A DNA stretch of 5,631 nt from an uncultured Candidatus Saccharibacteria bacterium (GCA_946886725.1 CAMPJF010000069.1:1-5631), one strand, 5' to 3'. Positions 1 through 5,378 are shown, numbered from the stretch's first letter. Notes: generated by a model not told the origin, from the sequence alone. Numbers and translations: made by a program.

Positions 1-117
1 AGTGGGCGAGGGGTTGTCGGTAAAGCATTCAGCTCATTCACTACAGAAGTGAACAGAAAGGGGGATGCATTCAGCCAAATTACCACTAGCACGGCGACCA
101 GAACGAGGCGTACATAA
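1..117 (+). CDS. Possible C-terminal end of an upstream protein (5' truncated by window edge)
   Basis: Frame 1 is open from the first base to a TAA at 115-117 and would encode 38 residues, beginning SGRGVVGKAFSSF and ending in a Ser/Thr-rich, basic tail (TATRTRRT). The other two forward frames stop early, at 23 and 51. The basic hydrophilic tail and the change to AT-rich sequence just after the stop fit the 3' end of a real gene lying to the left. The fragment is too short to assign a family, and I recognise no motif. An open stretch of 38 codons can also arise by chance at this GC content, so this is only a plausible partial gene. Confidence 0.35.
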   Translation, partial: SGRGVVGKAFSSFTTEVNRKGDAFSQITTSTATRTRRT

Positions 118-351
118 AAACGATCAAATTCTTGCACGTAAACTCCTGAACTATGTGATGAGTTTGGAAATAACTATGGTAACAGGCGAAAATTTCACCG
201 GTGACCTATCTGATCCGTATTATACTATTTTAAGCAATAATTGTCAATATTCTTAATTACCATAAGCCTATTGCAATTTGTAGTATTTTTTGCTATAATA
301 TGCTGTATCAATCAGTAGCGAAACCGCTTATAATAAGACAAAGAATACATT
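118..351. other. AT-rich intergenic region upstream of ftsK
   Basis: This stretch of about 230 bp has no convincing gene and is clearly richer in A and T than the flanking coding DNA, especially from 205 onward. It contains a perfect 10-bp palindrome TCACCGGTGA at 195-204, inside a longer imperfect hairpin (178-206, three mismatches). It also holds the ftsK promoter (271-299) and a small hairpin AGCG-AAAC-CGCT (317-328) in the presumed ftsK leader. No run of T follows the 178-206 hairpin directly, so I do not call it a terminator. I see no tRNA or other recognisable RNA gene. Confidence 0.6.
271..299 (+). promoter_or_regulatory. Predicted sigma70-type promoter of ftsK
   Basis: The -35 box is TTGCAA (271-276; 4 of 6 consensus bases) and the -10 box is TATAAT (294-299; 6 of 6), with a 17-bp spacer. 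The -10 is preceded by TGC, giving an extended -10 (TGnTATAAT). Transcription would start near 306, leaving a leader of about 46 nt before the ftsK ATG at 352. It lies in the AT-rich gap directly ahead of the gene and is the best match in that gap. Confidence 0.7.
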
Positions 352-2592
352 ATGGCTAAAAAGAAAAAATCTACTCGAAAAAAAGGCAAAGCCCCATCCG
401 CACCGCAACATAGCCTGCCGAATGGTTTTTGGGCGCAGGTTGGCGCAGTTTTTATGATAGCTATCTCACTTCTTCTTGTGGTGACTTGGTTTGGGGCGGG
501 TGGTCCCGTCCTAGAATGGCTGCATAATACCGCAGCACAGACGATAGGGTATGCCGAGTATATTATTCCTATCCTGTTCATTTACATCGCTGTCGAGATT
601 TTTCGTGCGGACAATAACCGCATTCCTTTTGTGACAAAGTTTGCGACAACGATGCTGATCGTATGGTTTGCTGGTCTGTTTGGCTTGATGAAGAGCAATG
701 GTCAACCGACGGGCGGATTTATCGGTGAAATGGCCAACGGATTAATGCTCGCTATGGTTGACAGTGGCGTTGGTGCATTTATTTACGCACTCCTTATTAT
801 CGTGACGACACTGTTCGTGCTGCGGGTATCGCCGATTACGGTCATTAAGAAGTTATGGGAGTTATCGCGTACGGAGCGTGAAGAACAAGAGGCGAATATC
901 AAGGTTATGCGCAAAGTCGCCGCCGCTGACGCGCCAAAGCCAACACCTATCGGTGAACTGAAATTGAATACCGGCGTTGATGTCCTGGGTGTCGATGCAC
1001 CTGCCGAGGAAAAGAAATCATTACGCCGCTCGACAATGAAGGGGAGTGTTCCTCAGGATAAGGCAGCCGAAGACCGCGCTGCACTTGTCACGGTCAGCGA
1101 CCCTAACTGGCAGTCGCCAAGCGTCGATCTCCTTGAAAAGAAACAATCGCCTGCCGATGCGGGTGACGTGCAGCAGAATGCGCAGACTATTCGCGATACG
1201 CTCGCCGAATTCAATATTGATGTCGAGATGGAGGGGGCTAATATTGGTCCGAAGGTAACGCAGTACACCCTTAAACCACCAAGTGGCGTCAAACTAACAC
1301 GCATCACCGCCCTAGAAACGAATATCGCACTAAATTTGGCTGCGCAGAGTCTGCGCATCGAGGCGCCAATTCCCGGTCAACGAGCGGTTGGTATCGAAGT
1401 GCCAAACCGCAAAGCTGCTGACGTACGCTTGCACGGCATATTAACCGCCAAGCAGTGGCGCGCCAATCAAGAGCCGCTTAGTTTTGCGATCGGTAAAGAT
1501 ATTTCCGGCGAGGCAGTCGTGGGCGAGCTTAATAAAATGCCTCACCTGTTGATTGCCGGTCAGACTGGTAGCGGTAAGTCGGTCATGATCAACACGCTAC
1601 TTACAAGCTTGCTGTACCGCAATAGCCCGAGCGAGATGAAGCTGATTCTTGTCGATCCTAAGCAAGTCGAAATGGCGCCGTACGAAGATATTCCGCATTT
1701 GTTGACACCGATTATCACCGAACCCGAGAAGACGATTAGTGCATTGAAATGGGCAGTCAATGAGATGGAGCGACGTTACAAGCTCCTTGCCGGCGAAAAG
1801 ATCCGTGACATTAAAAGCTATAACCAAAAAATTCAAGCCGGTAGTAAAAAGATTTCCGTTGCAGATGAAGATGGTAACGAACAGCGCGTCGACGATGGGG
1901 CGATGCCGTATATTGTTATCGTGATCGACGAGCTCGCAGATTTGATGATGGTTGCATCGCGTGACGTCGAAGCGCTGATTGTCCGCTTGGCGCAAAAAGC
2001 TCGTGCCGTCGGTATCCATTTGGTTCTTGCGACACAGCGTCCATCGGTTGACGTTATCACCGGTCTTATCAAAGCGAACGTTCCGGCGCGCATTGCGTTT
2101 ACCGTCGCCTCGCAAATTGACAGCCGTACGATTCTTGACCAAGCCGGAGCCGAAAAGCTTCTGGGGCAGGGTGACATGTTAATGCTGACGCCTGCTATGA
2201 GCAAGCCAAAACGTATCCAGGGTGCCTGGGTGATGGACGAGGAGGTGGCAAAGATTACCGATCATCTGCGTATGCAATCAGCACCGCAATATAACGATGA
2301 GATTATTTCTCAGCCTGTGCAGCTCAATGGCAAGGGTGGTGTTGTGATGGACTTTGATAGCGGCGGCGGCGATGATGATATGTATAAAGACGCGCTTCGT
2401 GTGGTTGTCGATAGTGGCAAGGCGAGTACGAGCTTATTGCAGCGACGTCTTCGTATCGGCTACGCCCGTGCGGCCCGTATTATCGAGCAGATGGAAGAAC
2501 AAGGCGTTATTGGCGCGGCTGACGGCTCTCGACCGCGTGATGTGCTGATCAATAGTATCGACGACCTTGGCGACAGCGACGGCAATCTGTAG
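352..2592 (+). CDS. ftsK: DNA translocase FtsK/SpoIIIE
   Basis: This is a septum-located, ATP-driven DNA pump that moves chromosome ends, including the terminus, into daughter cells during division. The 746-residue length is close to short Gram-positive-type FtsK/SpoIIIE proteins. After a Lys-rich cytoplasmic start come four likely membrane helices (about 26-48, 64-85, 94-113, 139-158), then a charged linker to about residue 260 with no long Pro/Gln repeat. The alpha/beta RecA-like motor has Walker A GQTGSGKS at 403-410, Walker B IVIVIDE ending at D526-E527, ATQRPS at 560-565 and DSRTILDQAGAEKLLGQGDML from 590. The C-terminal gamma winged helix (about 677-738, with LLQRRLRIGYARAARIIEQME) is the part that reads polar DNA signals (KOPS/SRS) and contacts XerD in known members. 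No key residue is missing. The start is the ATG of MAKKKKS; the only upstream ribosome-site candidate is a weak AAAGAA. It has its own promoter, and no terminator is seen after it. Confidence 0.97.
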   Translation: MAKKKKSTRKKGKAPSAPQHSLPNGFWAQVGAVFMIAISLLLVVTWFGAGGPVLEWLHNTAAQTIGYAEYIIPILFIYIAVEIFRADNNRIPFVTKFATTMLIVWFAGLFGLMKSNGQPTGGFIGEMANGLMLAMVDSGVGAFIYALLIIVTTLFVLRVSPITVIKKLWELSRTEREEQEANIKVMRKVAAADAPKPTPIGELKLNTGVDVLGVDAPAEEKKSLRRSTMKGSVPQDKAAEDRAALVTVSDPNWQSPSVDLLEKKQSPADAGDVQQNAQTIRDTLAEFNIDVEMEGANIGPKVTQYTLKPPSGVKLTRITALETNIALNLAAQSLRIEAPIPGQRAVGIEVPNRKAADVRLHGILTAKQWRANQEPLSFAIGKDISGEAVVGELNKMPHLLIAGQTGSGKSVMINTLLTSLLYRNSPSEMKLILVDPKQVEMAPYEDIPHLLTPIITEPEKTISALKWAVNEMERRYKLLAGEKIRDIKSYNQKIQAGSKKISVADEDGNEQRVDDGAMPYIVIVIDELADLMMVASRDVEALIVRLAQKARAVGIHLVLATQRPSVDVITGLIKANVPARIAFTVASQIDSRTILDQAGAEKLLGQGDMLMLTPAMSKPKRIQGAWVMDEEVAKITDHLRMQSAPQYNDEIISQPVQLNGKGGVVMDFDSGGGDDDMYKDALRVVVDSGKASTSLLQRRLRIGYARAARIIEQMEEQGVIGAADGSRPRDVLINSIDDLGDSDGNL

Positions 2593-2602
2593 CGCCACCA
2601 CT

Positions 2603-2630
2603 TTGTCACCGGCAGGCTTTGCGGTATACT
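2603..2630 (+). promoter_or_regulatory. Predicted promoter of the pilin operon
   Basis: TTGTCA (2603-2608; 5 of 6 consensus) and TATACT (2625-2630; 5 of 6) are separated by 16 bp in the short gap after the ftsK stop. Initiation 6-8 bp after the -10 would fall at about 2636-2638, only 3-5 nt before the ATG at 2641. There is no Shine-Dalgarno sequence before that ATG, which fits a leaderless or nearly leaderless transcript. The promoter allows the pilin genes to be expressed independently of ftsK. Confidence 0.65.
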
Positions 2631-2640
2631 AAGCTTAAGC

Positions 2641-3225
2641 ATGATGGGCAAAACATACAATAAGCAGGGCTTTACGATCGTTGAACTTTTGATCGTGATC
2701 GTTGTTATTGGGATTCTTGCCGCTATCACGATCGTAGCGTTTAATGGCGTTCAGGGTCGAGCGCGTGATTCGCAGCGCATTCAGGATATGCAAAGTATCG
2801 TTAAGGCGCTTGAAATTTATAAAGCAACTAACGGCAGTTATCCAGCGGCGGTTGGTACAGCGAATGCATCGGGCTGGGAGGTCTCGCATGACGGTACTGT
2901 TGCCACGAACTTTCTTTCAGCATTAGTGACCAGCGGCACCGTATCGAAGGTTCCTTTGGATCCTAAAAACGTAGGTGTCGTGGTCAGTACGAGTAGTTTG
3001 GCGCCGTCATGGACATCGACGAATAACCTGTATTTTTATCATCGCTACGCTGCCGGTAACGGCGGCTGTGACGCGACGAAAGGGAACTTTTATGTGCTTG
3101 GCGTTACACGATTTGATTCAGTGGCGTCGGGCCAAAGCGCGTCGAGTAGCCCAGGCTTTAGCTGTCCTGGTCGCAACTGGGCGCAAGAGGGCGCGTGGGT
3201 AACGGGAGGTTATACGAATGGCTAG
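2641..3225 (+). CDS. Type IV pilin-like protein 1 (prepilin, class III signal)
   Basis: This is a 194-residue prepilin and the first gene of the pilin operon. The short leader MMGKTYNKQG ends in Gly10, the expected prepilin-peptidase cleavage point. It is followed by F11 (the N-methylated residue in the family) and Glu at mature position 5 (E15), then the hydrophobic helix through about residue 33, which would anchor the protein and pack in the pilus core. An amphipathic segment (RARDSQRIQDMQSIVKALEIYKATNGSYP split over 40-68) closely matches pilin 3. The C-terminal head contains VPLDP (104-108), two cysteines (C143, C175) that could form a disulfide, and a Ser/Gly-rich end. Start: ATG 2641 or the adjacent ATG 2644; neither has a Shine-Dalgarno site. 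Its 3' end overlaps pilin 2 by 8 nt. It could be a major or a minor pilin; the sequence does not decide. Confidence 0.9.
   Translation: MMGKTYNKQGFTIVELLIVIVVIGILAAITIVAFNGVQGRARDSQRIQDMQSIVKALEIYKATNGSYPAAVGTANASGWEVSHDGTVATNFLSALVTSGTVSKVPLDPKNVGVVVSTSSLAPSWTSTNNLYFYHRYAAGNGGCDATKGNFYVLGVTRFDSVASGQSASSSPGFSCPGRNWAQEGAWVTGGYTNG
3204..3209 (+). promoter_or_regulatory. Shine-Dalgarno site for pilin 2, inside the pilin 1 gene
   Basis: GGGAGG lies 8 nt before the ATG at 3218, within the last codons of pilin 1. This is a strong site at good spacing. It supports 3218 rather than the second ATG at 3228 (out of frame) and points to coupled translation of the two overlapping genes. Confidence 0.75.
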
Positions 3226-3757
3226 AAATGTCTCCCCAAAGGTGACTGGATTTACGATCGTTGAACTGTTGATCGTGATTGTCGTGATCGGTATCCTGGC
3301 GGCCATTTCAATTGTCGCTTATAACGGGGTGCAAACGCGGGCGCAAACGGCAAAAATTACTTCCGATCTTGCATTATTAAGCAAGGCAATACAAGCGAGT
3401 CGTGTTAATTCATCAGAGGTTGCACTGCGGTACGTAACGCTCTCGACTGGTACGGCGGGGACATGTATGTATAAGGCAGCCGGTACTGATCTGGCGACGC
3501 TCGATAGGTCAACCGATACGTGTTGGACGCAGTATCTCACGAGTTTGCAGAGAATTTCTGACGCGTCGAATATGAATGTTACTAATCTTGTTGATCCATG
3601 GGGGCGTCCCTATGCCATGGATGAAAATGAAAAAGAAGGCGCCTCAACATGCGGGAATGGCCGAGACGTTATCGGTGTTTTCTCACGCCCGTTCAATGGG
3701 GTTTCCTGGATAATCAATAATCAGGTTTCCATTCCGTATATTACGCCAGGCTGTTAA
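3218..3757 (+). CDS. Type IV pilin-like protein 2, with GspG-like DPWGxPY motif
   Basis: This is a 179-residue prepilin. The leader MARNVSPKVTG ends at Gly11, followed by F12, with Glu at mature position 5 (E16) and the same 20-residue hydrophobic stretch as its neighbours. The following helix (RAQTAKITSDLALLSKAI) lacks the RARDS and ALExYK signature of pilins 1 and 3, so this is a distinct subgroup. The head has LVDPWGRPY at 124-132; a DPWGxPY loop is typical of type II secretion major pseudopilins (GspG) and some type IV pilins. There are four cysteines (C83, C102, C145 and C179, the last residue), enough for two disulfides. The start at 3218 is supported by GGGAGG upstream. The gene overlaps pilin 1 by 8 nt, and its TAA is followed by pilin 3 after 20 nt. 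A pseudopilin-like or structural minor pilin role is possible. Confidence 0.9.
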   Translation: MARNVSPKVTGFTIVELLIVIVVIGILAAISIVAYNGVQTRAQTAKITSDLALLSKAIQASRVNSSEVALRYVTLSTGTAGTCMYKAAGTDLATLDRSTDTCWTQYLTSLQRISDASNMNVTNLVDPWGRPYAMDENEKEGASTCGNGRDVIGVFSRPFNGVSWIINNQVSIPYITPGC

Positions 3758-3762
3758 TGAAA

Positions 3763-3769
3763 GAGGTGA
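3763..3769 (+). promoter_or_regulatory. Shine-Dalgarno site that sets the pilin 3 start
   Basis: GAGGTGA lies 8 nt before the ATG at 3778. An earlier in-frame ATG at 3757 overlaps the pilin 2 stop (TAATG), but it has no ribosome site of its own and lies upstream of this one. The site therefore favours 3778 and gives a 10-residue leader like those of pilins 1 and 2. Confidence 0.75.
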
Positions 3770-3777
3770 AAATACAT

Positions 3778-4218
3778 ATGAGTAATAATGCAACACAACA
3801 GCGCGGTTTTACGATCGTGGAACTGCTAATCGTTATCGTGGTAATCGGTATCTTAGCGGCAATTGCCATTGTCGCGTATAACGGAGTGCAGCAACGGGCT
3901 CGCGATTCGATGCGCACAAGTGAAATCGCAGGCGTCCAAAAGGCGCTGGAGCTATATAAAGTTGATAACGGGTCCTATCCATCAGTGGGGACGGATAATA
4001 TCGGGTATGCGATATCGACATTAGCAGCGGCACTCGTGCCGACATATATTGCAAAGCTGCCGAATGATCCGAACACAAGCCTGACGAATTATCAGTATGT
4101 TCGCGGGGCTGCGACAAGTGGATCGTACGGGATTAGGATTTCATACGAATCCAAGCCGGCATGTCATCTTGGCATGGGTAACACGGGCATTGGCTGGTGG
4201 GGGATGCAGGCGTGTTAA
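3778..4218 (+). CDS. Type IV pilin-like protein 3
   Basis: This is the smallest of the four pilins, with 146 residues from the chosen start. The leader MSNNATQQRG ends at Gly10, followed by F11, E15 (mature position 5) and the shared hydrophobic helix. The next segment, QQRARDSMRTSEIAG and KALELYKVDNGSYPSVGT, aligns well with pilin 1, so the two are close paralogues. The short head holds LPNDP (94-98), a Pro-Asp-Pro turn common before the last strand in pilins and pseudopilins, and TNYQYVRG. There are two cysteines, C129 and C146 (the last residue), placed to close a C-terminal loop as in many type IV pilins. The longer reading from ATG 3757 would add MKEVKIH and is less likely given the Shine-Dalgarno position. 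The size and simple head would suit a major pilin, but that is a guess. It overlaps pilin 4 by 7 nt. Confidence 0.9.
   Translation: MSNNATQQRGFTIVELLIVIVVIGILAAIAIVAYNGVQQRARDSMRTSEIAGVQKALELYKVDNGSYPSVGTDNIGYAISTLAAALVPTYIAKLPNDPNTSLTNYQYVRGAATSGSYGIRISYESKPACHLGMGNTGIGWWGMQAC
4199..4204 (+). promoter_or_regulatory. G-rich ribosome-binding-like site for pilin 4
   Basis: GGGGGA sits 7 nt before the GTG at 4212, inside the 3' end of pilin 3. It is an imperfect Shine-Dalgarno site but correctly spaced, whereas no comparable site precedes the alternative GTG at 4197. It is the main reason for choosing 4212. Confidence 0.45.
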
Positions 4219-4754
4219 AACTAATTTGGTGTAGTCGTCTAGGTACGGGTCGCCGTAGTAATGGCTTTACGATCGTCGAGTTGTTGATCGTTATCGTAGT
4301 TATCGGTATATTGGCGGCTATTAGTGTCGTTGCGTATAATGGTGTGCAAAATCGTTCAAGGGACGCGTCGGTACAGAATGACTTGACGCAACTCGCCAAG
4401 CAATTTGGTATTTTTTACGCGGACAGGGGTGTGTATCCGACGTCGGCCGCCGATCTTGAGTCTTTGACGGTGAATATTAATAAAGCTGCATATTCACTCG
4501 ATGCCAGCTATTCGTTTAATCTTGTGCCATGTACATCACCAGACGCACAGCAGTTTACAATTACGGCAATACCAACTTCGGGTAAGCGCCTGTATATCAC
4601 CAGTGGCAGCGGTGTACGCGAATACACTGGCGCAACTGTCTGGACGGGCGGGACAAACTATACTGCAATGTGTGAAACGACATTGCCTGGATCGGTTGTG
4701 ATATCAAGTGGCTCTGGGTATGGCGGCTCTTGGCGTGTCTGGACCAACGGATGA
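4212..4754 (+). CDS. Type IV pilin-like protein 4, long-leader form
   Basis: This is a 180-residue prepilin if it starts at GTG 4212; starting at GTG 4197 would give 185. The leader, MLKLIWCSRL plus GTGRRSNG, is 18 residues, longer than the 10-11 of its neighbours, and carries a hydrophobic patch and a cysteine. No standard in-frame start lies closer to the cleavage site, and the ATG at 4261 is out of frame. Processing is expected after Gly18, with F19, E23 (mature position 5) and the shared helix. After AYNGVQNRSRDASVQNDL the protein diverges from pilins 1 and 3. The mature head has two cysteines (C107, C154), a beta-rich segment (QQFTITAIPTSGKRLYITSGSG), and a Gly/Ser/Trp-rich tail ending WTNG, comparable to the YTNG end of pilin 1. 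It is the last gene of the operon and is followed by a strong terminator hairpin 14 nt later. A minor, tip or adhesive pilin is possible. Confidence 0.87.
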   Translation: MLKLIWCSRLGTGRRSNGFTIVELLIVIVVIGILAAISVVAYNGVQNRSRDASVQNDLTQLAKQFGIFYADRGVYPTSAADLESLTVNINKAAYSLDASYSFNLVPCTSPDAQQFTITAIPTSGKRLYITSGSGVREYTGATVWTGGTNYTAMCETTLPGSVVISSGSGYGGSWRVWTNG

Positions 4755-4768
4755 TCGCATAAAAGGCT

Positions 4769-4808
4769 AGTAAAGAGCCCGCCCCCAGAAGGAGGCGGGC
4801 TCTTTACT
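4769..4808. terminator. Bidirectional intrinsic terminator between convergent genes
   Basis: A perfect 15-bp inverted repeat, AGTAAAGAGCCCGCC (4769-4783) and GGCGGGCTCTTTACT (4794-4808), encloses a 10-base loop in which CC/GG can add two more pairs around an AGAA tetraloop. The stem has a GC core with A/T-rich outer ends, so the T-rich part (CTCTTTACTTCT) lies partly within the stem on the + strand. The minus-strand transcript continues into AGCCTTTT. It lies 14 nt after the pilin 4 stop and 14 nt before the stop of the convergent gene, so it can serve both. Confidence 0.88.
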
Positions 4809-4822
4809 TCTGCAGTGGCGGG

Positions 4823-5197
4823 CTAGTTGGTTTGTGTCGCTAGGGTGTAATACTTTTCGTATTCGATTACCCATTTGTACAGACGTTGGACGGCGAACAA
4901 ATCGTATGCGAGGGTGCGCAGTGTTATTCTCTCATTGATGTCGTCGTCGATAAGGCGCATGGTCTCTTCGATTGTACTGAACCGTGGCGTCCTGATTGTG
5001 ACCTCGTCTCGAAGGACTGATGTCAGGCTGAGCAGTTGTCCGGGCTGGTAGTCGGTTTTATTCCAATCGGCTAGCTGGCGGACGAGCGGTGCCTCCTCGC
5101 CCAACTCTTGACTGAGAGAGAGTCGAAATTGATCGATCGTCATACTCCCGTCTTTCAGTAGTAGGTGATTTAACTTCTCGTATGTAACCGGGTCCAT
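4823..5197 (-). CDS. Conserved-looking hypothetical protein, 124 aa, unknown function
   Basis: I do not recognise this protein. It is soluble, with no signal peptide, no membrane segment and no cysteine. It begins MDPVTYEKLNHLLLKDGSM and looks mainly helical. A middle section holds a probable turn (TDYQPGQLL, 48-56), then VTIRTPRFST (66-75). The C-terminal half (about 76-118) is a long charged amphipathic region with DDDINER and the aromatic-rich QRLYKWVIEYEKYY, which could be a protein-interaction or helical-bundle surface. The ATG at 5197 is supported by AAAGG (5204-5208 on the minus strand) six bases upstream, and 124 codons without a stop in a non-shadow position support a real gene. It is convergent with the pilin operon and divergent from rpsF. 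I found no clear promoter for it. It may be a lineage-specific small protein. Confidence 0.72.
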   Translation of the reverse strand: MDPVTYEKLNHLLLKDGSMTIDQFRLSLSQELGEEAPLVRQLADWNKTDYQPGQLLSLTSVLRDEVTIRTPRFSTIEETMRLIDDDINERITLRTLAYDLFAVQRLYKWVIEYEKYYTLATQTN

Positions 5198-5296
5198 CGT
5201 AGACCTTTCGCCGTGGGGTTGGACGTATGTTATTTAACGTCAAGTTGGGACTTTATGCAAGCGTGGGCGACATGAAGATAAAAGCATATCCATCCC

Positions 5297-5325
5297 TAGA
5301 CTTTATAGATGAAATCTAGTATAAT
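5297..5325 (+). promoter_or_regulatory. Predicted promoter of rpsF
   Basis: TAGACT (5297-5302; 4 of 6 consensus, keeping GAC) and a perfect TATAAT (5320-5325) are separated by 17 bp. Transcription would start near 5332, giving a leader of about 60 nt before the rpsF ATG. CTAGA (5296-5300) and TCTAG (5315-5319) flank the spacer as an imperfect inverted repeat that overlaps the -35 box, where a repressor could act. The operator idea is inference. Confidence 0.7.
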
Positions 5326-5344
5326 TACTACTGTTATTAACTCG

Positions 5345-5375
5345 GCTTGTACTAGATACAAGCATCCATAAGGAT
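5345..5375 (+). promoter_or_regulatory. Tandem hairpins in the rpsF mRNA leader
   Basis: GCTTGTA (5345-5351) and TACAAGC (5357-5363) form a perfect 7-bp stem with loop CTAGA. It is followed at once by ATCC-ATAA-GGAT (5364-5375), a 4-bp stem with a tetraloop. Both lie between the predicted transcription start and the ribosome site. Such structures could affect mRNA stability or bind a regulator; bacterial rpsF leaders are known targets of S6:S18 feedback. I do not see enough to identify that motif here. Confidence 0.45.
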
Positions 5376-5378
5376 TCC

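Noticed and set aside
65..256. 63-codon forward reading frame beginning at ATG 65
   Set aside because: The GGGG run abuts the ATG with no proper ribosome-site spacing. The protein has no recognisable pattern, its second half lies in AT-rich intergenic sequence, and it conflicts with the more plausible upstream C-terminus in frame 1.
329..334. Second TATAAT box near the ftsK start
   Set aside because: The expected -35 position (306-311, TATCAA) matches only 2 of 6 consensus bases, and the start site would leave almost no leader; the 271-299 promoter is better.
1597..2142. 181-codon reading frame on the minus strand
   Set aside because: It lies wholly inside the firmly identified ftsK motor domain and its translation shows no family features; it is a shadow.
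3757..3777. Upstream ATG extension of pilin 3
   Set aside because: It lies before the GAGGTGA ribosome site and would lengthen the leader beyond that of pilins 1 and 2; the ATG at 3778 fits better.
4261..4290. ATG just before the FTIVE region of pilin 4
   Set aside because: It is out of frame with the pilin and meets a stop after a few codons.
2641..4754. Repeated pilin 5' segments as a mobile or CRISPR-like repeat
   Set aside because: The similarity is coding, with synonymous drift and no regular spacers or terminal repeats; gene duplication explains it.
5272..5319. 15-codon open frame upstream of rpsF
   Set aside because: It is very short, has no ribosome site, and lies upstream of the predicted rpsF transcription start.
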